Notes: generated by a model from the letters alone, not told the origin. Counted from the stretch's first letter, positions 1-10,892 are shown. The stretch: 64,000 nt of DNA from Psychrobacter sp. JCM 18901 (GCF_000586435.1 NZ_BAWH01000011.1:1-64000); one strand, 5' to 3'. A program made the numbers and translations.

Positions 1-154
1 TTTGAATAGGATTTGCTCTTGCGCTGCATAAAATTGGCATGCAATTTTTGCGGTGCTCAGGTCAAGAATTCAAACTTTCCTACAAATCAGTTTGATGTGA
101 TACTATTTATTCACTTCTAGAATCTACTATTTGTCATTTATTTTGGAGCATATT

Positions 155-478
155 ATGGGCGTTTCACTCTACTATACTGCTGAACGTTCTACTCTCTTGA
201 CTCAACAGGAGCAAGAAAAGATCGCGTCAATAGTCGATGAATATAATGAAAATTTCGAGCATGCAGATGATGCAGAGACTTTCGATCTCTATGCATATGA
301 TGATAGTGAGTCAGAGGTAATACTAGCAGGAGCTACGAAGTTGCCTGCTAGTATGGATGTAGGAGATCTTATGTATACCCTAGAGCATTGGCTACAGTGT
401 CTGACCGAGATTCGCCTTACGGTAACTGATGCAGAATGGCATGTGCATCTAGATGATAACGATGCTATATGTAGATGA
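155..478 (+). CDS. Small protein of unknown function
   Basis: Encodes about 107 acidic residues. I chose the ATG at 155 over the in-frame TTG at 131 because GGAG sits six bases upstream of the ATG. The protein has no signal peptide or membrane segment and no motif I recognise; it is rich in Asp and Glu and reads as a small soluble globular protein. It is followed by a clear terminator and so is probably transcribed alone. I assign no function. Confidence 0.7.
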   Translation: MGVSLYYTAERSTLLTQQEQEKIASIVDEYNENFEHADDAETFDLYAYDDSESEVILAGATKLPASMDVGDLMYTLEHWLQCLTEIRLTVTDAEWHVHLDDNDAICR

Positions 479-566
479 TAAATGGCAGATGGAAGAATAA
501 CGCTTTATCATTATTATCTGTATAACTGCCTAGAGCAGCTTCTATAAGCTCATAAAATATTTATAC

Positions 567-607
567 AAAAAAAGCTCTCAACTGGATAACAGGCTGAGAG
601 CTTTTTT
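567..607 (+). terminator. Rho-independent terminator
   Basis: An A-rich lead is followed by inverted arms AAGCTCTCA and TGAGAGCTT around a short loop, then a six-T tail. It ends the transcript of the small gene at 155-478. Confidence 0.85.
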
Positions 608-880
608 ATGAGAAATTATTTTAGTCTACTTACTTTTTACTACTATCTATATAGACAATTCAAGTATTAGAAATATATCTGTAATATGAATATATCCTTT
701 ATAATATGCTCAAAATGATTTGACTTCTATCATTATAGCTGCTAATTTTAAACTGTATTTTTATTACAGGTGTGTAAAAAAATATATCTAAACCTTGTAG
801 ACAATTTAATCTAGGATGAATCAAATTGTCTGCTCGTAACACATTACTCCTATTCTCATAATTATCAAAAGGAATTGATA
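608..880. other. Intergenic region upstream of dctP
   Basis: The gap between the first gene and dctP runs from 479 to 880 and includes the terminator at 567-607. The rest is A/T-rich and presumably carries the dctPQM promoter, but I cannot single out a convincing -35/-10 pair. A minus-strand open frame here overlaps the dctP start and ribosome binding site and is not credible. Confidence 0.5.
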
Positions 881-1939
881 ATGAAGTTAGCTCCTCTTTT
901 TTCAATTGGTGCTTTAGCCGCTATTAGTCTTCTTGGCTGTTCTAACCAATCTGCTGATACGACTGATGGCTCATCAGCGACTTCTCAAGAAACTACCGTA
1001 CTACGGTTTTCACATTTTTGGCCAGCAACCTCATCTATCAGTAAAGAAGTCTTCGAGCCTTGGGCAAAACAGATAGAAACAGATTCTAATGGTCGTCTAA
1101 AAGTGGAGCTTTATCCATCAGCGGGTCTTGCTAAAGCAGACGTTACTTATGAATCTGCTGCTAAAGGTACGATCGATATCGGTTCACAAGCGCATGGTTA
1201 TACCAACGGTCGCTTTCCTTTGACTCAGATTACTGAACTTCCAGGTTTATCAAATTCAGCAACTCAAATGGGCTGTATGCTACAGACCTTATATGATGAC
1301 GGTACTTTAGCAGGTGAATACGAAGACTCACATTTATTATTTATGTACGGGGCTGGACCTGGAGCGCTTCATACAACTGATAAGCTAATTCGAACACCTG
1401 AAGACATGAAAGGTATGCGTATTCGCCGTCCTTCAGCTGTTGCTGGTGATATTATTGAAAGCGCTGGTGCCTCGCCAGTAGGTTTACCTGCTAATGATAT
1501 GTATACCTCGTTACAGCGCGGCGTTGTTGATGGTTTGAGTTTCCCTTGGGAGGCAGTAACAGCGTTTAAAATTGATGAGATTACCAAGTATCATACCAAT
1601 ATTCCTTTCTATAGTTCAGCGCTTATGGTCACGATGAATAAGGACAAATATGACAACTTACCTGATGATCTAAAACAAGTTTTGGATAAAAACTCAGGGA
1701 TGGCATTAGCTAATAAGGTCGGTGAAGTGTTTGATAAACATGACCAAATGGCAATTCAAGCTGCTAAAGATAAAGGTGATGAAATTATCGAAATTCCTGA
1801 TCCATTAAATGATCCAGACTGGAAAGGGCCACTTGAAAGAGGAACACAAAAATATCTAAAGGATGTTAATGCTTTGGGTTTGGATGCTGATAGTGTCTAT
1901 GAAAAAGCAAAAGCTGCCAGTGCTGCCTGTAAGGTTTAA
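881..1939 (+). CDS. dctP: TRAP transporter solute-binding lipoprotein DctP
   Basis: Periplasmic ligand-binding component of a tripartite ATP-independent transporter (DctP family, about 352 residues). The start at 881 follows AAAAGGA at a good distance. The N-terminus is a lipoprotein signal with lipobox LLGC (Cys about residue 20), so the protein is probably anchored to the outer face of a membrane. Family features include an early FSHFWPA segment, a central GMRIRRP segment and the DGLSFPWEA region. The family binds organic anions through a conserved Arg; the exact substrate cannot be read here. It is first in an operon with dctQ (17-base gap) and dctM. Confidence 0.92.
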   Translation: MKLAPLFSIGALAAISLLGCSNQSADTTDGSSATSQETTVLRFSHFWPATSSISKEVFEPWAKQIETDSNGRLKVELYPSAGLAKADVTYESAAKGTIDIGSQAHGYTNGRFPLTQITELPGLSNSATQMGCMLQTLYDDGTLAGEYEDSHLLFMYGAGPGALHTTDKLIRTPEDMKGMRIRRPSAVAGDIIESAGASPVGLPANDMYTSLQRGVVDGLSFPWEAVTAFKIDEITKYHTNIPFYSSALMVTMNKDKYDNLPDDLKQVLDKNSGMALANKVGEVFDKHDQMAIQAAKDKGDEIIEIPDPLNDPDWKGPLERGTQKYLKDVNALGLDADSVYEKAKAASAACKV

Positions 1940-1956
1940 CCTATTGGAGGTGTCAC

Positions 1957-2484
1957 ATGGCATTTTTAGTCAAGCTCAGCGTCTTAATCTCTAGATTATG
2001 CCAGTTCATTGGTGGGATCAGTCTCATTATCATCGTCCTAACCACCATGCTCGACGTCAGCGCGCGCTACATATTCAAACTCACAGGCGGTGAGTTTGGC
2101 TTTACCGTCAAAGGCAGTGTAGAGATTGTCTCCTACTTCATGCTATTTGCATTACTCGCTGCCTTTGCTGCTTTTGTCGAACGCTCACAAATCATCGTAG
2201 ATGTCTTTACCCAGAAGATGCCCCAGTCTATCAAAGGCTACATGATGGGCGTCTTTATGCTTGGCTTCTTTGCCATCGGCATCGTCTTTGCATGGGGACT
2301 CTATGAGAGCGCCATCGACGCCATGGAGTTTGGCAAAGTCACCCAAGATCTTCGAATATCTATGATGCCTATCTATATGGTTAGTGCATTCTTAAGCATC
2401 CTACTAGCCATTCGCTCATTGATCGAATCCATCAACATCTTTAAGACAGGCGAATTCTTTGACGCCGAGGAGACAGGCGCATGA
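1957..2484 (+). CDS. dctQ: TRAP transporter small permease DctQ
   Basis: Small membrane subunit (175 residues) with four hydrophobic segments, the usual DctQ topology. GGAGG lies six bases before the ATG. It pairs with DctM to form the Na+-driven permease that takes ligand from DctP. Its stop overlaps the dctM start by four bases (ATGA), indicating translational coupling. Codon use here and in early dctM is more C-ending than in dctP. Confidence 0.9.
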   Translation: MAFLVKLSVLISRLCQFIGGISLIIIVLTTMLDVSARYIFKLTGGEFGFTVKGSVEIVSYFMLFALLAAFAAFVERSQIIVDVFTQKMPQSIKGYMMGVFMLGFFAIGIVFAWGLYESAIDAMEFGKVTQDLRISMMPIYMVSAFLSILLAIRSLIESINIFKTGEFFDAEETGA

Positions 2485-3770
2485 GTCCAGAAATTATCGG
2501 TGCGATTGGCCTAGTGGTCATGATCCTGCTTGTTGTCCTACGCGTACCTGTGGCACTTGCCATGTTAGGTGTGGGTCTAGTAGGTTTTGGTGCGGTTACC
2601 GCGCCTAGTGGTGCTCTGCAAATGCTTAAAGACATCCCAGTCGATGTCTTAGCAAAGTATGACTTTAGTGCCATTCCTTTGTTTATTCTGATGGGCGTGT
2701 TTGCTACTCACTCTGGCATGGCAGGTAAACTCTTTGAAGCTACCCGAACTATATTTGGTGGGGTAAGGGGAAGTCTTGGTATTGCTGGTATCGGTTCGTC
2801 CGGTATCTTTGCCTCTATCTCAGGATCATCACTTGCTACTGCCTCCACCATGACCAAAGTGGCCTTACCGCAAATGGAGAAGTACGGCTATCAACCAGGC
2901 TTTGCCTGCGGTATCTTAGCCGCTGGCGGTACGCTTGGTATTATGATTCCGCCCAGTATTGCTCTACTGGTCTATGCCATTTTAACCCAGCAGTCAGTTG
3001 GTGACATGTTCATCGCGGGTTTCTTACCCGGTATGCTCGGTATGGTGATGTACTCACTCACGGTCATGGTGATGGTACGCTGGAAACCGCATCTAGCAAA
3101 ACGTGGTGAGAAAACCACGTGGAAAGCCAAGCTACTGTCACTGACTGGTCTGATACCGTTTAGCTTTATCTTTATTGTGATTATTGCTGGTATCTTCTTT
3201 GGGTTATTTACCCCAACAGAAGGGGCCGCAGTAGGGGCGTTTGTCTCTTGGGCTTATGCCTTTGCTAAAGGCATGCGCTTAGATGGTCTTAAGCAGTCAT
3301 TGATTGAGACACTAGCGCTCTCTGCAGTGGTGTTCTTTATGCTACTGGGTGCAGAGGCATTGGGGTATTTTATCTCAGTCTCACGCCTGTCTTATACCTT
3401 GGCATCTTGGATTGGTGGGTTGGCAGTCAGTCCAATGATTGTCCTAATCTGTATTCTATTCATGTATTTCCTATTAGGACTGTTCATGGATGCCTTAGCG
3501 ATGCTGGTAATTACCATTCCCGTGGTATATCCAATCATTCTAGCGTTAGGGTTTGATCCGGTCTGGTTTGGCATCATTGCGGTATTAACGGTGGAGCTTG
3601 GTTTGATTACGCCGCCGATGGGGATGAATATCTTCGTGATTAAGGCGATGGCGCCGCACATTAAGCTGAGTGATATGTTCCGCGGGGTGGCACCATTCAT
3701 TGTCTCTGATGTGATTCGTTTGGTTATCTTGGTGATGTTCCCTGCCATCTCTTTGGTGTTGTTGGGATAA
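2481..3770 (+). CDS. dctM: TRAP transporter large permease DctM
   Basis: Large transporter subunit of 429 residues with about a dozen hydrophobic segments; it fits the DctM family. The motif GGTLGIMIPPS, typical of these permeases, lies near residue 155, and a related ITPPMGMN segment lies near residue 375. It catalyses Na+-coupled import of the DctP ligand. It starts inside the dctQ stop codon and ends shortly before a strong terminator, closing the three-gene operon. Confidence 0.93.
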   Translation: MSPEIIGAIGLVVMILLVVLRVPVALAMLGVGLVGFGAVTAPSGALQMLKDIPVDVLAKYDFSAIPLFILMGVFATHSGMAGKLFEATRTIFGGVRGSLGIAGIGSSGIFASISGSSLATASTMTKVALPQMEKYGYQPGFACGILAAGGTLGIMIPPSIALLVYAILTQQSVGDMFIAGFLPGMLGMVMYSLTVMVMVRWKPHLAKRGEKTTWKAKLLSLTGLIPFSFIFIVIIAGIFFGLFTPTEGAAVGAFVSWAYAFAKGMRLDGLKQSLIETLALSAVVFFMLLGAEALGYFISVSRLSYTLASWIGGLAVSPMIVLICILFMYFLLGLFMDALAMLVITIPVVYPIILALGFDPVWFGIIAVLTVELGLITPPMGMNIFVIKAMAPHIKLSDMFRGVAPFIVSDVIRLVILVMFPAISLVLLG

Positions 3771-3807
3771 GCTGAATATAAACCATAGCTTATAAAGTTA
3801 TTGTATG

Positions 3808-3842
3808 AAGCCATATTGCTAATAAAGCAGTGTGGCTTTTTT
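3808..3842 (+). terminator. Rho-independent terminator of dctPQM
   Basis: Arms AAGCCATATTGC and GCAGTGTGGCTT form an imperfect hairpin followed by six T residues, 38 bases after the dctM stop. Confidence 0.8.
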
Positions 3843-4004
3843 ATTGGCTGATATTTTGACTAAGAATTAAGAGAGGGATATTTTACAAACTCACAATCCA
3901 TGACGCTGCATGGTGATAACTTTTCTTAGTGTTATAAAGGCCTGTGAATGTAGTAAACTGGTTTTCATTCATTTTCCTATATAACTTTATAAGTAGAGAT
4001 AGTC

Positions 4005-5056
4005 ATGGCTGTCGATTTTAGTAATACGCTTATCGTCGCAATTTCTGCGACGGCACTTTTTGATTTGACTGAATCGGAAAACTATTTGCTAGAGCTGCTA
4101 GAGCAACGACCTATAAGTGCTATAAAAGAGTTTAGGGAGTACATGACCGAGCGTGAAAATAACCCCTTGAATATTGGTGCAGGTTATCCGCTAATTAAAG
4201 CGTTACTAAACCTAAATAAGTATTCTGATAATAGCGATGAACAAGATTCAGACATTGAAACACCATTGGTCGAAGTCGTTATCGTCTCAAAAAGTAGTCC
4301 AGACACTGGTATTCAGGTACTTAATGCAATTTTAGAACATGGTATTAATATCTCCCGTTCTGCTTTTGTTTCAGGTAGCCCTGTTGCGCCTTATATCAAA
4401 GACTTCAACGTTGATCTGTTCTTGACCACCAATCGCGAGGATGCCCAGCAAGTTGCGGATGCCAATATCTGCGCCTGTGCCATACTAGACGCTACGCCTG
4501 TGAATACTTATGAGTTAGATACTGAGCAGCTGCGTATTGCCTTTGATGGGGATGCGGTGCTTTTTGATGATTCCGGTGAACTGCTATACAAACAAAAAGG
4601 GCTACGAGCCTTTCATGATCGTGAAGTACAAATGCGTGATTTGCCGATTGAAAAAGGCCCTTATGCTGAATTGTTGATTAAATTATCAAATCTGCAGGAG
4701 CGCCTACCTGCTGGTCTAAAATACTCACCAATAAAAATTGCGCTGGTGACCGCGCGCAATGCACCAGCTGACTTGCGTGCTATTAAGACACTACGAGAGT
4801 GGGGCGTTAATGTTGATATGGCGTTTTTTTGGGAGGACTAGAGAAAACAGCGGTACTCAGAACATTTGCGCCGCATATCTTCTTTGATGATTCAATCAAG
4901 CATATCGATGCGGCACGTCGCTTTATTCCTACGGCCTTGGTTCCGTATCATTCGACGTCATTATTGCATGGTGACAACTATCTCACTGCTGATGAGGATG
5001 CATCATTGTTATCATTCAAACCTGCTGTGCACCCACTATTTGCTGTAAACCATTAA
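4005..5056 (+). CDS. 5'-nucleotidase, frame-broken
   Basis: Resembles the cytosolic 5'-nucleotidase family (Pfam 5-nucleotidase), which dephosphorylates nucleoside monophosphates. Supporting segments are the N-terminal LIVAISATALFDL, the central VALFDD-like block (AVLFDDSGE) and the C-terminal HIFFDDS. The reading frame breaks in a T run at 4824-4830: seven T are present, whereas eight (or five) restore AFFLGGLEK and join the two parts into about 350 residues. I read this as a sequence error. The ATG at 4005 is preceded by a weak AGAGA ribosome binding site. Confidence 0.82.
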
Positions 5057-5097
5057 GTAGGTATAAAAAAATCTAGGCAATAATAATAGGATGGTAT

Positions 5098-5703
5098 ATG
5101 AATTGGCAGCAGTTGCTTAACTTGATTTTCGTACGGATAAAGCAGGTCATTGGACTGTATGCTTTTGTGCTTATACCGATGTGGGGCATGTTTTTTCTAA
5201 ATGAAGTGGCCTTATTTGGTATGTGGAATATCTTTGGTATCGTGCCGCGTGCTTTAGATGTGGGTAGTATGATAGGGGTATTTGCTTCGTGGACCATGCA
5301 TGGCAATTTGTCGCATTTGACTGGCAATACAGTGACGCTATTACAGATTTTGTTTTTGTTTGGACTGTTTGAGAAGAATGCTTATCGCACGGTAATTAAA
5401 CTGGTGGTCGCCTCAGGACTGGTTACTTGGGTTATCGGGTCGCCATCTTCCATCCATATCGGCGCATCAGGGCTTTGTTTTGCAATGTTAGGTTATATGA
5501 TAGGCGGGGCTATATTTGCGCGGCGTTGGGGTTATCTGCTTGCTTGTATTGTTATGGGAACTGGCTATTGGCTGACCATTAAGCAAGGATTGATGCCGCA
5601 ACAAGGTATCTCATTTGCGGCACATTTTGGTGGCTTGTGCGCTGGGCTACTCCTAGGAGCTAATTCAAAGCATACTTATTCAGCCGCTTCTCAACGCTAT
5701 TAA
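5098..5703 (+). CDS. Rhomboid family intramembrane serine protease
   Basis: Integral membrane protein of 201 residues with six hydrophobic segments. It carries the rhomboid hallmarks: GNLSHLTGN near residues 69-77, catalytic Ser about 124 in IGASG, and catalytic His about 176 in FAAHFGG, forming the Ser/His dyad that cleaves substrates within the membrane. It follows the 5'-nucleotidase by about 40 bases and may share its transcript. The substrate is unknown. Confidence 0.9.
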   Translation: MNWQQLLNLIFVRIKQVIGLYAFVLIPMWGMFFLNEVALFGMWNIFGIVPRALDVGSMIGVFASWTMHGNLSHLTGNTVTLLQILFLFGLFEKNAYRTVIKLVVASGLVTWVIGSPSSIHIGASGLCFAMLGYMIGGAIFARRWGYLLACIVMGTGYWLTIKQGLMPQQGISFAAHFGGLCAGLLLGANSKHTYSAASQRY

Positions 5704-5766
5704 AAGCAACTGGATGTCAGTATTTAATGAACCAGCATAATCATAACCGTACTAAGCGTTATTGGA

Positions 5767-6315
5767 TCAGACGCTTGCATCAGTACAGATTTTGATAAAT
5801 AAAGGGTCATCTGTAGTTAGCTCTCGCCATGCAGTGGTCTGTTTAACATGTTCATCCACCGTCAGCGTGCTACCTTTTTCTGGTATCACGTAGTCTGCTC
5901 GGGCAGGTGTAGTGCAATCTATTACCTGTAAAATCTTCTGCACGCTTCTGCGTCTTTCAAACAAATACAAATTAACTAAATGCATATCTGGATTGTCAGC
6001 ATGCATGCTAGCATTGCCCGTATCTGCCGCAATAAAGCGCAAGACTTGTGGTTTAACATAAGACCATGGGCGAAACCATTCCGTGCTTTCTGCTGTTTTG
6101 ACAACTTCTACGCCTTCTGGCAGATCTCGCACTTGTTGACCATACCAGCTGTATTCCTGGTTTATCTGAAATGCAAACATCCCAATAGCAGCAAATAAGG
6201 GAATCAGCCATTTAGGTGCACGTTTGCCTGCCAGTTTGCTGAGGTGAGTTATGATAAGTGCTAGTCCAGCCATACCAAATGCGGCAGCGATGGTAGCGAT
6301 AAACTCAAAAAGCAT
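5767..6315 (-). CDS. Membrane-anchored protein of unknown function
   Basis: Encodes 182 residues. Two hydrophobic segments at about residues 4-26 and 38-52 are followed by a soluble domain of about 130 residues containing paired Trp residues (STEWFRPWSY) and two Cys residues, one in DCTTPA. I do not recognise the family. It is convergent with the rhomboid gene and is probably a single-gene transcript. Confidence 0.65.
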   Translation of the reverse strand: MLFEFIATIAAAFGMAGLALIITHLSKLAGKRAPKWLIPLFAAIGMFAFQINQEYSWYGQQVRDLPEGVEVVKTAESTEWFRPWSYVKPQVLRFIAADTGNASMHADNPDMHLVNLYLFERRRSVQKILQVIDCTTPARADYVIPEKGSTLTVDEHVKQTTAWRELTTDDPLFIKICTDASV

Positions 6316-6402
6316 AAAATATTCCTTAATGCGTTAGATGTGTCTAATTGAACCTCTTAGATAAAGTAAAAATCTAAAATTTAGTTATTATAGCTATAGG
6401 AT

Positions 6403-6441
6403 AAAAAAATCACCCACAAGCAGCTACTGCCTGTGAGTGAT
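6403..6441 (-). terminator. Rho-independent terminator of the symporter operon
   Basis: Read on the minus strand, arms ATCACTCACAGGCAG and CTGCTTGTGGGTGAT fold around TAG and are followed by a T7 tail. It lies about 36 bases after the symporter stop. Confidence 0.82.
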
Positions 6442-6476
6442 ATATAGTAACAGAAGATATATCCTCAGTTGTGAGC

Positions 6477-8346
6477 TTAGTGGTCGACCGCACCGCCAGC
6501 GCCACGTGGAGAACGTACGCTCTCAACTAGCTCTTGAATATGTGCTGGTGGTGGCGCAGTAGCATAAGATACAGCGAATGCTACGATGAAGTTAAGCAAT
6601 GCACCAACTGCACCAAATGATAGTGGTGAGATACCAAATAACCAGTACTCTTCAGTATCAGGGAAGTTCGCTGTACCACTGATGAAGAACCAACCTTTGA
6701 ACATAAAGATATAGACAAGAACGACTATTAAACCAGTCAACATACCTGCAATAGCGCCAAGATTGTTGATGCGTTTAGAGAAAATACCCATCATTAACAC
6801 AGGGAACAATGAAGAGGCAGCAATACCGAAGGCCAGTGCTACGACCTGTGCGGCAAACCCTGGCGGATTCATACCTAAGTAAGTTGCTACTACAATCGCC
6901 ACACCCATAGTGATACGAGCATATTTTAGCTCTTGTTTATCAGTGATATTTGGGTTTAAGTTACGTTTGATCAAGTCATGACTGATGGCTGATGAAATTG
7001 CGAGCAGTAGGCCTGCAGCGGTTGATAGTGCTGCTGCCAAACCACCTGCAGCAATCAGACCAATAACCCATGGTGGAAGCTGTGCAATTTCTGGATTCGC
7101 TAGAACTAAGATATCAGCGTTAACATCAAGCTCGTTACCTGCCCATCCAGCGTTAGCAAAACGACCATCAAGCTCTGCATCATGTGCAATACGAGCGGTT
7201 TCTACCGCTGCAGTTGCTGCAGCAACATCGCCACCGTCAGTTTGAGCAGTATTGAGGGCGATCTGAGCAGCACCTAACCCACTATCACTGTACAACTGAA
7301 TACGACCATCATTGTTTAGATCGTTATACTTGATAAGACCTGTTTCTTCCCATGTCATCATCCAGTCTGGACGTTGATCATATTCTAGAGGCGCTTCTGC
7401 AACCCCTTGTGGGTAAACGGTGTCAATTAGGTTTAGACGAGCCATAGCACCTACTGCTGGAGCAGTAAAGTATAGTAGCGAGATAAATACCAGTGTCCAA
7501 CCTGCTGTCCAACGTGCATCAGCCACTTTAGGTACAGTGAAAAAAACGAATGATAACGTGTGGTAGACCTGCTGTACCGATCATTAGCGTCAAGGTAAAT
7601 AGCACCATGTTTAGCTTGTTAGGAACATCAGCCGTATAAGAGGCAAATCCTAAGTCAGTCACAACTTGGTTAAGCTTAGTCAAAATAGGGACACCTGACT
7701 CGACATGGTTTGAAAACAAACCAAGGCCTGGAATCGGGTTACCGGTCAACTCAAGTGAAATAAAGACAGCAGGAATAGTATAGGCAATCATCAGAACCAC
7801 ATACTGTGCAACCTGCGTATAGGTAATCCCTTTCATACCACCAAGTACGGCATAGAAGAAGACAACAATAGCCGCAATGATAAGACCAGTACTACTCTCA
7901 ACTTCTAAGAAGCGCGAGAATGCAACACCAGCACCGGTCATCTGACCGATAACGTAAGTGGTCGATGCGGTAATCAAACAGACCACAGCAATCATAGCAG
8001 CCGTTTTTGAGTAAAAACGATCGCCGATAAAATCAGGAACCGTGAACTTACCGAACTTACGTAAATAAGGCGCTAAAAGCATCGCTAGCAGAACGTAACC
8101 GCCAGTCCAACCCATCAAATAGGTAGAAGCGCCATAACCACTAGCAGCAATAAGACCTGCCATTGAGATAAATGACGCCGCACTCATCCAGTCAGCAGCT
8201 GTTGCCATACCGTTAACGACCGGATGGACACCACCACCAGCAACATAAAATTCACTGGTTGAACCAGCACGAGCCCAAATCGCGATACCGAAATAGAGAG
8301 CGAAGGATAGACCCACAAAAATAAGATTAATTACAAATTGACTCAT
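6477..8346 (-). CDS. Na+/solute symporter (ActP-like), frame-broken
   Basis: Sodium:solute symporter family member of about 620 residues, close to the acetate-permease-like group that pairs with a DUF4212 protein. It has thirteen or so hydrophobic segments, conserved ADWMSAASFISM and the extra loop with DLNNDGRIQ, an EF-hand-like calcium-type loop seen in this subgroup. The frame breaks at 7540-7546, where the minus strand reads T7; six T give RFFTVPKVADAR and restore one protein. The upstream DUF4212 gene ends four bases before this start, so they form one operon. Substrate is inferred to be a small carboxylate such as acetate. Confidence 0.88.
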
Positions 8347-8350
8347 GGGG

Positions 8351-8610
8351 CTATTCCTCGTCTACGCCATATTGTTTGTCTAACTTATTCATACGCCAAG
8401 CGTAAAAGAAAATTAGGATGATAAATATACCAATGGATCCTTGCTGAGCAAACCAAAAGCCCAGATCAGTACCACCGATTTTGATACCAGCTAACAATGG
8501 ACGAAACAAGATACCAAAGCCATATGAGCATAGCGCCCAAACAACCAAGCTGCCGAGAATGAGACGAATATTGCGCGCCAATATCCAGATGGATCGTTGT
8601 GGTTTTCCAT
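8351..8610 (-). CDS. DUF4212 symporter partner protein, frame-broken
   Basis: Small membrane protein (about 86 residues) with two hydrophobic segments and the family signature GFWFAQQGS, ending in NKLDKQYGVDEE. DUF4212 proteins are encoded next to, and thought to act with, the adjacent symporter type. The likely start is the ATG at 8610, eight bases after AAGGAG, reading MENHNDPSGYWRA; an A missing from an AAA near 8572 then shifts the frame into NIRLILG. Without that correction only a TTG start in another frame is available. Confidence 0.82.
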
Positions 8611-8790
8611 AGGACAACTCCTTTTGTCTTACCTAAAAAATATCAACCATATAAAAAGAACTGCGATTATTTCTTACCACGAAAAGTATAAAAAATAGTC
8701 AGGTACTGCTTTATATAGTGAAAACGATGATGCGTGATAGTACGTTTAATGCTCGGTAATTCTCTACTTCAAATAAAAGTAGTTAACTAT

Positions 8791-8966
8791 TTAAGCATCG
8801 TATTGACCTAAACCATCGAATGGCAAAAATAACGTTTCTTGAGGAAGACAGAAGGGTGGACTATCCAGTGTCTTTTTAACAATCTCGTCTTCCTGACAAG
8901 AGTTTAATCTTTTTAACACGCTAACCTGTTGTGCTTCTTGTACTGATTAATAGCTTCGATAACCAT
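8791..8966 (-). CDS. Probable small protein upstream of the symporter operon, frame-broken
   Basis: About 58 residues, not visible as one open frame. Starting at the ATG at 8966 the reading is MVIEAINQ; adding one G to a G near 8949 continues as VQEAQQVSVLKRLNS through to LFLPFDGLGQYDA and a stop at 8791. About fifty codons without a stop and a protein-like composition suggest a real gene broken by the same error type seen elsewhere. It has no family I recognise and no clear ribosome binding site. It lies upstream of the DUF4212-symporter pair on the same strand. Confidence 0.4.
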
Positions 8967-9360
8967 AAAACAGTATAAACGGATATAGAATTTATATTAG
9001 CACGGTTTAATAAAGATAATTGCAAACTACTACGCATAAATAATAAGTAAATTACTAAAAATTAGTTTGCTAAATATTTATTAAAGAACCTAACGTTACG
9101 GCAACCGAGTAATTTATACGATTAAATTATCACTTAATCTATTCTATATAAGATGAAACATAAGCATTATTTATTTTAAAAATAACTATATAAAGTCGAT
9201 AAGTAAACGTGATGGTCGCATGTCGCTCAATATCTATATCATGCACGTGTCTTTTTGGTATCAGGTATTTTGCACAGAGGCTTATATAGTCCATGGCAAT
9301 CAAAATATGATATCGATATGAAATTTAAGTAACGCGTATAAAGAATGAATAAGGAGCCAT
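8967..9360. other. Divergent intergenic region
   Basis: A/T-rich spacer between the minus-strand symporter genes and the plus-strand AGCS transporter. It must hold promoters for both directions. I see no further gene, terminator or clear operator; the last ten bases hold the AAGGAG ribosome binding site of the transporter. Confidence 0.5.
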
Positions 9361-10854
9361 ATGAACGAAGATAGTAGGTTGGTTTAATAACATCGTAAAT
9401 TATGGTGTCGGTATTATCTGGGGTAACAACGATTGGCTGATTGCTAGTAACCCTTGGTATGGATTACTGATGTTCTTACTAATTGGTGCGGGTCTTTACT
9501 TCACCGTCGTGACACGTTTTATTCAGTTTCGTCATTTTGGTCATATGTGGAAGTTGCTACGCGTGTCCAACCAAGGACGCAAAGATGGTGGTATTAGCTC
9601 ATTTGAAGCATTGATGACGTCGCTGGCCGCGCGTGTTGGTACTGGTAACTTGGCAGGTGTGGCAATTGCCATCTATTTGGGTGGACCAGGTGCTGTATTC
9701 TGGATGTGGATGACGGCACTGGTCGGTATGTCGACCAGCTTTATCGAGTCAACCTTAGCACAGGCATATAAAGTACCGCACAACGATAATGTGTACCGCG
9801 GTGGCCCTGCTTATTACATCGAAAAAGGTCTAGGCAAGCGCTGGCTTGCCGTGTTTTTCTCATTATGTTTGTTAGTGGCCTTTGGTTTGGCATTTAATGG
9901 CGTACAATCAATACCATCGCTCAAGCGACCAACGAAGCCTTTGGTGTGCCAACGTGGATGACAGGTTTGGTATTGGTAGTACTGGTAGCGCCAGTGGTAT
10001 TCGGTGGTTTACGCTCAGTAGCTCGTATCGCGGGTAAAATCGTACCAGTGATGGCTATCTTGTACATCTTGCTAGCGCTATTCATTATCGTGACTAACTT
10101 CAGTCAATTCCCAGCAGCGATCGCGTTGATTGTAAAATCAGCATTTGGCTTTGAGCAGGCAGCAGGCGGTGTCATCGGTTATGGTATTGCACAGGCGATG
10201 ATTAATGGTATCAAACGCGGCTTGTTCTCTAACGAAGCAGGTATGGGTTCAGCACCGAATGCTGCAGCAACGGCAAAGAGTCATCCTGATCACCCAGCAG
10301 TACAAGGTTTTATGCAGATGCTAGGTGTATTCATGGATACTCTTATCATTTGTACCGCGACGGCATCGATTATTATCTTGTCTGGCGTGGTTGATCCTAA
10401 TGTCGAGCAAGAAGGTATTCAGTTAACTCAGCTAGCCTTATCACAGTATGTTGGTGACCTAGGTGTTGTGTTTGTGGCGATTGCGATTTTCTTCTTCTCA
10501 TTTACGTCTATCATCGCCAACTACAGCTACGGTGAGTCAAATCTTGAATTTATCTCTGGTGCCAAAAATGCCAAAGTAATGATTATGGTTTTCCGCTTCC
10601 TAGTGTTAGGTATGGTATTTATCGGCTCTGTTGCTAGTTTACCTGCTATATGGAACTTCGCTGACTTGTCTATGGGTCTGATGGCCTTAGTCAACTTAGT
10701 GGCTATCTTGCTGTTGTCTCCTGTAGCGCTAAGAATACTACGTGACTATGAGCGTCAGGTAAAAGAGGGTAAAACAGGCGATCAGATAAAGTTTGATCCT
10801 GATAACTTTGTAAAACTCAGAGATGAAGCCAACCGTGATGCTTGGACAGACTAA
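9361..10854 (+). CDS. Na+/alanine (AGCS family) symporter, frame-broken
   Basis: Alanine or glycine:cation symporter family, about 497 residues with ten or more hydrophobic segments. Family motifs include FEALMTSLAARVGTGN, GGPGAVFWMWM, YRGGPAYYIEKG and NEAGMGSAPNAAA. The ATG at 9361 follows AAGGAG but leads to an early stop; a break near 9370 is needed to enter the VGWFNN frame. A second break near 9912 (AA where AAA is expected) restores GVQSNTIAQATNEAFG. The protein imports small neutral amino acids with Na+. A terminator follows. Confidence 0.88.
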
Positions 10855-10892
10855 GCAGTATTGATTGGTAAACATAGCTTGTTCTCAGCACT

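Noticed and set aside
699..905. Minus-strand open frame of 68 codons upstream of dctP
   Set aside because: It covers the dctP ribosome binding site and start, has low-complexity A/T composition and no ribosome binding site.
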